From positions 1 to 10,171 of the forward strand of contig JAAYEY010000036.1 of the NCBI GenBank assembly GCA_012728505.1: a DNA stretch of 10,171 nucleotides, given 5' to 3'. The position numbers and the translations under genes are program-made. This document shows, piece after piece, positions 6,493 to 10,171 of the stretch. The notes beneath the pieces are model-generated. The model was not told where the DNA came from, did not search any database, and saw only the letters and a list, made by a program, of their open reading frames with translations. This DNA comes from Synergistaceae bacterium. Lineage in GTDB: Bacteria > Synergistota > Synergistia > Synergistales > Synergistaceae. Each line of letters begins with the position of its first letter. Position 1 is the first letter of the stretch.

Positions 6493-7196
6493 TATTTCAC
6501 CTCTGACAGCTCTTTAAGTATACTTTTGACTTCTTTAATTGGATCGTCTGCTTCAAGAATCGGTCTTCCGACTACAATATATGAAGCTCCGCCGGCTGCA
6601 GCTTCCACTGCCGTTGCCACCCTGGTCTGATCCTCTGTCAACGCCATCGTTCTCCTTATTCCGGGAACCACTCTAGCCAGTTTACCAGCCTTGCCGTTCA
6701 GAATCGAAAGATCGAGCGGCGAACATACTATACCATCAAGCCCTGCTCTCTCAGCTACCAAGGCACGCGCTTCCAGAGAGGTGTCCAGATCAGATCCCGG
6801 ATGCACTTCACTCCAAAGGTTTCCACCCAGACTTGTTAGTACGGTAATACCAAATAAATTCATAGTGCTTCCTTTTCTATCTCTCATGGCTACAGCTCGC
6901 GACATCATTTCATATCCACCCGATGTATGCAGGGTCAAAGCCCATAGTCCCATCTCGGAAAGAGGTTCTACAGCGGAAGCAACTGTATTTGGTATGTCGT
7001 GCAGTTTGAGGTCCAAAAAAAGGCTGTATCCTTTTTTTACTATTTCACTTATAAAAGTCGCTCCGCCCATCGCGTAAAGTCTGGGTCCTATCTTGACATA
7101 GGGAGTAGCTTTATCCAGTTTTTCCAAGAAACTTCTGGCTTCTCCCAAAGTGGGCAGGTCCAGCGCAACGATAAGCTCACATTTTCTATTCTCCAA
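6492..7196 (-). CDS. pyrF: PyrF, orotidine 5'-phosphate decarboxylase
   Basis: PyrF decarboxylates orotidine 5'-phosphate to UMP, the last step of the pathway. The 234-residue TIM-barrel protein has the family's usual length. It shows LIVALD at 8-13, the catalytic DLKLHDIPNT (62-71, with Asp62, Lys64 and Asp67 of the conserved D.K..D tetrad), VVPGIR at 176-181, and the phosphate-gripping IVVGRPI at 207-213. The start is TTG at 7196, supported by GGAGG at 7208-7204 with a 7-base spacer and by the core beginning only six residues later; no ATG is available nearby. Its stop overlaps the pyrE start by one base. Unlike its neighbours it is separated from the preceding gene by 88 bases that contain a terminator-like hairpin. 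Confidence 0.96.
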   Translation of the reverse strand: MENRKCELIVALDLPTLGEARSFLEKLDKATPYVKIGPRLYAMGGATFISEIVKKGYSLFLDLKLHDIPNTVASAVEPLSEMGLWALTLHTSGGYEMMSRAVAMRDRKGSTMNLFGITVLTSLGGNLWSEVHPGSDLDTSLEARALVAERAGLDGIVCSPLDLSILNGKAGKLARVVPGIRRTMALTEDQTRVATAVEAAAGGASYIVVGRPILEADDPIKEVKSILKELSEVK

Positions 7197-7203
7197 ACCA
7201 ACA

Positions 7204-7208
7204 CCTCC
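7204..7208 (-). promoter_or_regulatory. Ribosome binding site supporting the TTG start of pyrF
   Basis: GGAGG on the minus strand with a 7-base spacer to TTG at 7196. It is the main reason for choosing this rare start codon. Confidence 0.7.
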
Positions 7209-7243
7209 GAATTATAACTTTCACTTTAAGAGTTCACATCCGC

Positions 7244-7267
7244 AAAAAAACCTCACACGAAGAGGTT
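7244..7267 (-). terminator. Intrinsic terminator or attenuator between pyrC and pyrF
   Basis: On the minus strand AACCTC (7267-7262) pairs with GAGGTT (7254-7249) across a 7-base loop, and the 3' arm runs straight into seven T (7250-7244). It begins 18 bases after the pyrC stop. The stem is only 6 bp, so termination is likely incomplete, but the shape is that of a Rho-independent terminator facing the operon's direction. pyrF, pyrE and the following gene lie beyond it. Confidence 0.6.
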
Positions 7268-7284
7268 CATGCACATGTCAATAA

Positions 7285-8589
7285 CTAAAGATCTTCATCG
7301 TCTTGCCAGATCATTTTACCTTCAACGAAAGTCATGACAGGCCATCCTGTCAGTGCAATACCCTCCCATGGACAACATCTGGCTTTACTGAACCATGTCG
7401 AACAGTCTACGACTCTTGTTCTTTCCATGTCTATCAGGGTAATATCAGCAAGCAAACCTTCTTCTATCCTGCCCAGTGACTGCCATTTTTTAGGCATAAG
7501 CGACGCCGGAGCGCTCGTCATTTTTTTCAGGATCAGCTCAAGCGGAACATCCGGATAGTTTTTATCCTTAAAGTCTATCAGGACGGCCGCTGCGCATTCA
7601 AGCGAAGCGATACCAAAAGGTGCATCCTCAAACGGTTCATCTTTTTCATCCAAGTGCCATGGAGCGTGATCTGTAACTATTGCGTCTATAGTTCCGTCCT
7701 GCAGTCCCTCCCAGAGTGATTTTTGATCCTCAATACTTCTTAGTGGGGGATTAACTTTGTATCTCGAATTATAGCCGCTATTGATAACTGCGTTTTCATT
7801 GAGGGTCAGATGGTGAAAGGTCGTATCACACGTGACATTTAGACCTTCTTTTTTGGCCTGTCTGATTCGCTCCAAAGCGTTCTTACTACTCAGGTGGGTA
7901 AAATGAATTCTGCTGCCAATTTCTCTGACAATAGCTATACCTCTTGCTACATCTATCTCCTCTGATGCCGCAGGTATCCCTTTCAGTCCGCTTAGAGCAC
8001 TTACTCTACCCTCGTGGACCTGACCACCCTTAAAAAGGCTTGCGTCCTCAGGATGCTCCATTATCCTGGGCTGGTCCTCTCCTGTATACATAAGTGCAAG
8101 GCGGAGAAGAGCGCTTGTAGCTACAGGAGATCCGTCATCTGTAAAAAAGACTGCACCGGCCTCAGCCATTTTTAAAAGTTCAGCCATTTCCTTACCTTCT
8201 CTGTTTTTGCTGACACATCCGGAAGGTAGTATTCTTGACGCACCTGCAGCTTTCCCATGGCTAAGCACATATTCTACTAGAGAGGGTTCCGATATTGCAG
8301 GTTTTGTATTGGGCATGGCGACCAACGTAGTAAATCCTCCTGCGGCACCCGCCTTTGCTCCGGAAGTAATATCCTCGTTCCATTCCCCTCCCGGATCCCT
8401 GAAGTGGGCATGCAAATCAACAAAACCCGGAGATAAGATCTTTCCAAAACCATCTATTATTTCTGCATCATTACAGTCCAGATCGTTGCCTATTTTTGAT
8501 ATTTTTCCGTTCTCAACGAGGACTTCGTTGCTCTCTAAGAAATCTGTGCCGTTAAATATTTTAAAACCTTTAAACAATATTTTTTTCAT
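7285..8589 (-). CDS. pyrC: PyrC, dihydroorotase (class I)
   Basis: PyrC cyclises N-carbamoyl-aspartate to dihydroorotate, step three of UMP synthesis. The 434-residue amidohydrolase belongs to the long, B. subtilis/Aquifex-type class I group, not the short E. coli type. Motifs in order: the metal-binding VDLHAHFRDPG near residue 60, AMPNTKPA near 92, TDDGSPVA near 150, HPEDASLF, HFTHLSSKNAL, CDTTFHHL, YKVNPPLRS, and TDHAPWHLDEKDEPFEDAPFG around 305-325. The frame stays open upstream to a TTG at 8610, but I choose ATG at 8589: it overlaps the pyrB stop as TAATG, has GGAGGGGG at 8606-8599 with a 9-base spacer, and starts with a normal MKKILFKG strand. A terminator-like hairpin follows the stop. 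Confidence 0.96.
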   Translation of the reverse strand: MKKILFKGFKIFNGTDFLESNEVLVENGKISKIGNDLDCNDAEIIDGFGKILSPGFVDLHAHFRDPGGEWNEDITSGAKAGAAGGFTTLVAMPNTKPAISEPSLVEYVLSHGKAAGASRILPSGCVSKNREGKEMAELLKMAEAGAVFFTDDGSPVATSALLRLALMYTGEDQPRIMEHPEDASLFKGGQVHEGRVSALSGLKGIPAASEEIDVARGIAIVREIGSRIHFTHLSSKNALERIRQAKKEGLNVTCDTTFHHLTLNENAVINSGYNSRYKVNPPLRSIEDQKSLWEGLQDGTIDAIVTDHAPWHLDEKDEPFEDAPFGIASLECAAAVLIDFKDKNYPDVPLELILKKMTSAPASLMPKKWQSLGRIEEGLLADITLIDMERTRVVDCSTWFSKARCCPWEGIALTGWPVMTFVEGKMIWQDDEDL

Positions 8590-9545
8590 TATCTGACGCC
8601 CCCTCCACAAAGATAAAGAAGAGCCATGCGTATCGCGACCCCTGAACGAACCTGCTCCAGTATTACGCTCTGATGTCCATCAGCAAGTGTAGAAGCAATT
8701 TCGACTCCCCTATTGATAGGTCCCGGATGCATAGCAAGGGCTCCCGGTTTCGCATACTTCATCAGTTCGTCGTCAGCTCCCCACCAGCGATGATATTCAT
8801 CTACAGAAGGAAAAAGACCATCCATCTGGCGCTCTTTCTGTATTCTCAGAAGGTATACCATATCAGCATTCTCTACTGCTTTTTTAGGATCTTTTTCGTA
8901 CTTGCAACCCAATGCATCTACTTCGTTCGGCATCATCGTGGGGGGGCCTGAGAGAACAACCTCACACCCTGCTGTTTTAAATGCGATGATATCGCTTCTC
9001 GCCACACGGCTATGGAGCACATCTCCTACAAAAGTGATCTTTTTTCCTTCAAGATCCCCTAAGTGTTTCCATGCTGTGTAAAGGTCAAGCAACGCCTGTG
9101 TCGGATGCGCATGAGTTCCGTCTCCGGCATTAAGGATTATGGCTCTCTTGAGTTTTGAGGCTAAGTACTGGGCAGCTCCTACCGCTCCATGCCTCATAAC
9201 AACTATATCTGCCCCCATAGCCTCAAGAGTCCATGCCGTGTCTCTCATTGTCTCGCCCTTGGCCTGACTTGATCCTTGGACAGACCAGTTGACCACATCA
9301 GCAGAAAGCATCTTTTCAGCCAGCTCAAAGGATACTCTTGTCCTAGTCGAATTTTCAAAGAAAAGGTTGACTACCATTTTTCCTCGCAAGACTGGCACTT
9401 TTTTTATCGGTCTGTCCATCACGTTCTCCATATGGCGCGCCTGATCTAGGAGGAAGTATAGTTCTTCTCGTGTGAAACAGTCGACATCAATCACATTTTT
9501 GTGTCGCCAAACGATCTGTCCAATCTCACTGGGCATCGCGTTCAC
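8589..9545 (-). CDS. pyrB: PyrB, aspartate carbamoyltransferase catalytic chain
   Basis: PyrB condenses carbamoyl phosphate and aspartate, the committed step of pyrimidine synthesis. The 318-residue product matches the usual catalytic-chain length. It has the carbamoyl-phosphate motif FENSTRTRVSFE (63-74, STRTR at 66-70), MRHGAVGAAQYLA, DGTHAHPTQALLDLYT near 145, FVGDVLHSRVARS, and the C-terminal HPGPINRGVEI. No pyrI regulatory chain is seen beside it, as is common in pyrR-containing operons. The start chosen is GTG at 9545, with GAGGTGG (9558-9552) 6 bases upstream; an ATG at 9536 is in frame but too far from it. Either start overlaps the end of pyrR (20 or 11 bases). Seven C in the coding strand (8940-8946) encode part of GPP and leave the frame intact. 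Confidence 0.96.
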   Translation of the reverse strand: MNAMPSEIGQIVWRHKNVIDVDCFTREELYFLLDQARHMENVMDRPIKKVPVLRGKMVVNLFFENSTRTRVSFELAEKMLSADVVNWSVQGSSQAKGETMRDTAWTLEAMGADIVVMRHGAVGAAQYLASKLKRAIILNAGDGTHAHPTQALLDLYTAWKHLGDLEGKKITFVGDVLHSRVARSDIIAFKTAGCEVVLSGPPTMMPNEVDALGCKYEKDPKKAVENADMVYLLRIQKERQMDGLFPSVDEYHRWWGADDELMKYAKPGALAMHPGPINRGVEIASTLADGHQSVILEQVRSGVAIRMALLYLCGGGVR

Positions 9546-10080
9546 AGATTACCACCTCATCAATTCCGTCAAGCTCTGTAACTTTCACTTCAATCACTTC
9601 ATTGCCTGATGTAGGCACATTTTTACCGCAAATATCGGGATGAATGGGAAGTTCCCTGTGCCCTCTGTCAATTATCACCGCAAGTTTGACAGATGACGGG
9701 CGCCCCAGGTCCACAAGCGCTTCAAGCGCCGCTCGTACGGTTCTGCCGGTGTAAAGGACGTCGTCAACAAGAAAAATATTCTTGCCGGAAATATCTTGAG
9801 GCATACGGGTGCTGTGGACCATGGGCTGTTCAAAAAGCATAGTAAGGTCATCCCGATAAAGTGTGATGTCAAGCTCTCCGCAAGGGATCTTTGTGCCCTC
9901 TACTGTCTCTATTATTTTCTGGAGACGGCGTGCAAGATATACGCCTCTTCTGTGGATACCTACCAGTATCATGTTTTCGGTGCCCTTGTTCTGCTCGACC
10001 ATCTCATGGGCGATTCTCTTTATGACCCTGTTGAGGTCATCGGAATTCATAAGCTTTGCTTTTTCTCTTAGGACTATCAT
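9526..10080 (-). CDS. pyrR: PyrR, pyrimidine operon regulator / uracil phosphoribosyltransferase
   Basis: PyrR binds UMP or UTP and a specific hairpin in pyr mRNA, promoting transcription termination when pyrimidines are plentiful; in many species it also has uracil phosphoribosyltransferase activity. The 184-residue protein fits the family: GIHRRGVYLARRL at 41-53, GELDITLYRDDL at 68-79, the PRPP-binding motif VDDVLYTGRTVRAAL at 105-119, and VIIDRGHRELPIHPD near 135-149. The ATG has an AAGGGGGAG ribosome binding site (10094-10086) about 5 bases upstream. The end overlaps pyrB by 20 bases. A terminator hairpin sits directly before the gene, which fits control of the operon by its own product. 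Confidence 0.96.
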   Translation of the reverse strand: MIVLREKAKLMNSDDLNRVIKRIAHEMVEQNKGTENMILVGIHRRGVYLARRLQKIIETVEGTKIPCGELDITLYRDDLTMLFEQPMVHSTRMPQDISGKNIFLVDDVLYTGRTVRAALEALVDLGRPSSVKLAVIIDRGHRELPIHPDICGKNVPTSGNEVIEVKVTELDGIDEVVICERDAQ

Positions 10081-10085
10081 TTTTA

Positions 10086-10094
10086 CTCCCCCTT
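10086..10094 (-). promoter_or_regulatory. Ribosome binding site of pyrR
   Basis: AAGGGGGAG on the minus strand ends 5 bases before the pyrR ATG. It starts only two bases after the T run of the attenuator hairpin, leaving no room for a promoter between the hairpin and the gene. Confidence 0.7.
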
Positions 10095-10096
10095 AT

Positions 10097-10124
10097 AAAA
10101 AAAGGACCGCCTACATAGGCGATC
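10097..10124 (-). terminator. Terminator hairpin in the pyrR leader, likely attenuator
   Basis: On the minus strand GATCGCCTA (10124-10116) pairs with TAGGCGGTC (10113-10105), including one U-G pair, around a very short loop (in practice four bases with the last A-U open). TCC-type bases then lead into seven T (10103-10097). It is a good Rho-independent terminator. Because only 16 bases separate it from the pyrR start and these hold the ribosome binding site, transcription of pyrR must read through it. That fits the known PyrR attenuation mechanism. Confidence 0.72.
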
Positions 10125-10130
10125 TTTATA

Positions 10131-10157
10131 ATAACCTATCAAACGAAAGACTGTTAT
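10131..10157 (-). promoter_or_regulatory. Upstream hairpin in the pyrR leader, possible PyrR target or antiterminator part
   Basis: On the minus strand ATAAC (10157-10153) pairs with GTTAT (10135-10131), with a possible inner GUC/GAU stem across an internal loop. The region contains AGTC and AGGTT, the edges of the known PyrR-binding consensus (ARUCCNGNGAGGYU), but the middle does not match. ATAGG at 10139-10135 could also pair with CCTAT of the terminator's first arm (10119-10115), giving a weak alternative structure. The true PyrR site may lie beyond the window edge. Confidence 0.3.
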
Positions 10158-10171
10158 CACCGCGGAAGGAA

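Noticed and set aside
7276..7281. Perfect TTGACA (-35-like) on the minus strand after pyrC
   Set aside because: No -10 element occurs 16-18 bases downstream; that position falls inside the terminator hairpin.
8590..8610. Upstream TTG start for pyrC adding seven residues
   Set aside because: It lies in the pyrB coding end, and the strong ribosome binding site at 8606-8599 points to the ATG at 8589.
8940..8946. Run of seven G in pyrB as a possible phase-variable tract
   Set aside because: The reading frame is intact, the tract encodes ordinary Gly-Pro-Pro residues, and pyrB is not a typical phase-variable gene.
10120..10147. TTGATA as a possible -35 for pyrR
   Set aside because: The only matching -10 would be a poor TATGTA inside the attenuator hairpin, so the promoter is more likely beyond the window edge.

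Overview
All recognisable genes lie on the minus strand, so the window reads from right to left. It is a housekeeping region of a diderm (outer-membrane) bacterium of moderate GC content. The diderm inference rests on an LptA/OstA-type periplasmic protein beside the LptB ATPase of the lipopolysaccharide transporter. A pyrR-led pyrimidine operon, a Thermus-type PyrE with a C-terminal Cys pair, and linkage to lpt genes, murJ and tsaD recall Synergistota. That phylum assignment is an inference from gene content and order, not a demonstrated placement.

Right part (10171 to 5890): a leader with a Rho-independent hairpin just before pyrR, then pyrR, pyrB, pyrC, pyrF and pyrE, packed with overlapping or nearly overlapping ends. 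These cover the pathway regulator, aspartate carbamoyltransferase, dihydroorotase, OMP decarboxylase and orotate phosphoribosyltransferase. Carbamoyl-phosphate synthase and dihydroorotate dehydrogenase are not in the window. A second terminator-like hairpin lies between pyrC and pyrF, which may make the two halves of the operon unequal in expression.

Middle (5890 to 3341): an exported protein, translationally coupled to pyrE, whose fold pattern resembles the ZnuA/TroA metal-binding lipoprotein family but which lacks the metal-binding histidines. A candidate terminator and a weak extended -10 promoter follow, then lptA (OstA family) and lptB.

Left part (3324 to 1): murJ (lipid II flippase), a small secreted protein of unknown function, tsaD (tRNA t6A synthesis), and the first 18 codons of another gene that runs off the window and may be a Nif3-like protein. 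A perfect 10-bp inverted repeat spans the tsaD stop codon and the start codon of that last gene.

No RNA genes, mobile elements, CRISPR arrays or prophage genes were seen, and no gene-free stretch exceeds 100 bases. There is no clear new multi-gene system here. The points most worth a second look are the degenerate ZnuA-like protein, the two hairpins of the pyr operon, and the hairpin at the tsaD end.
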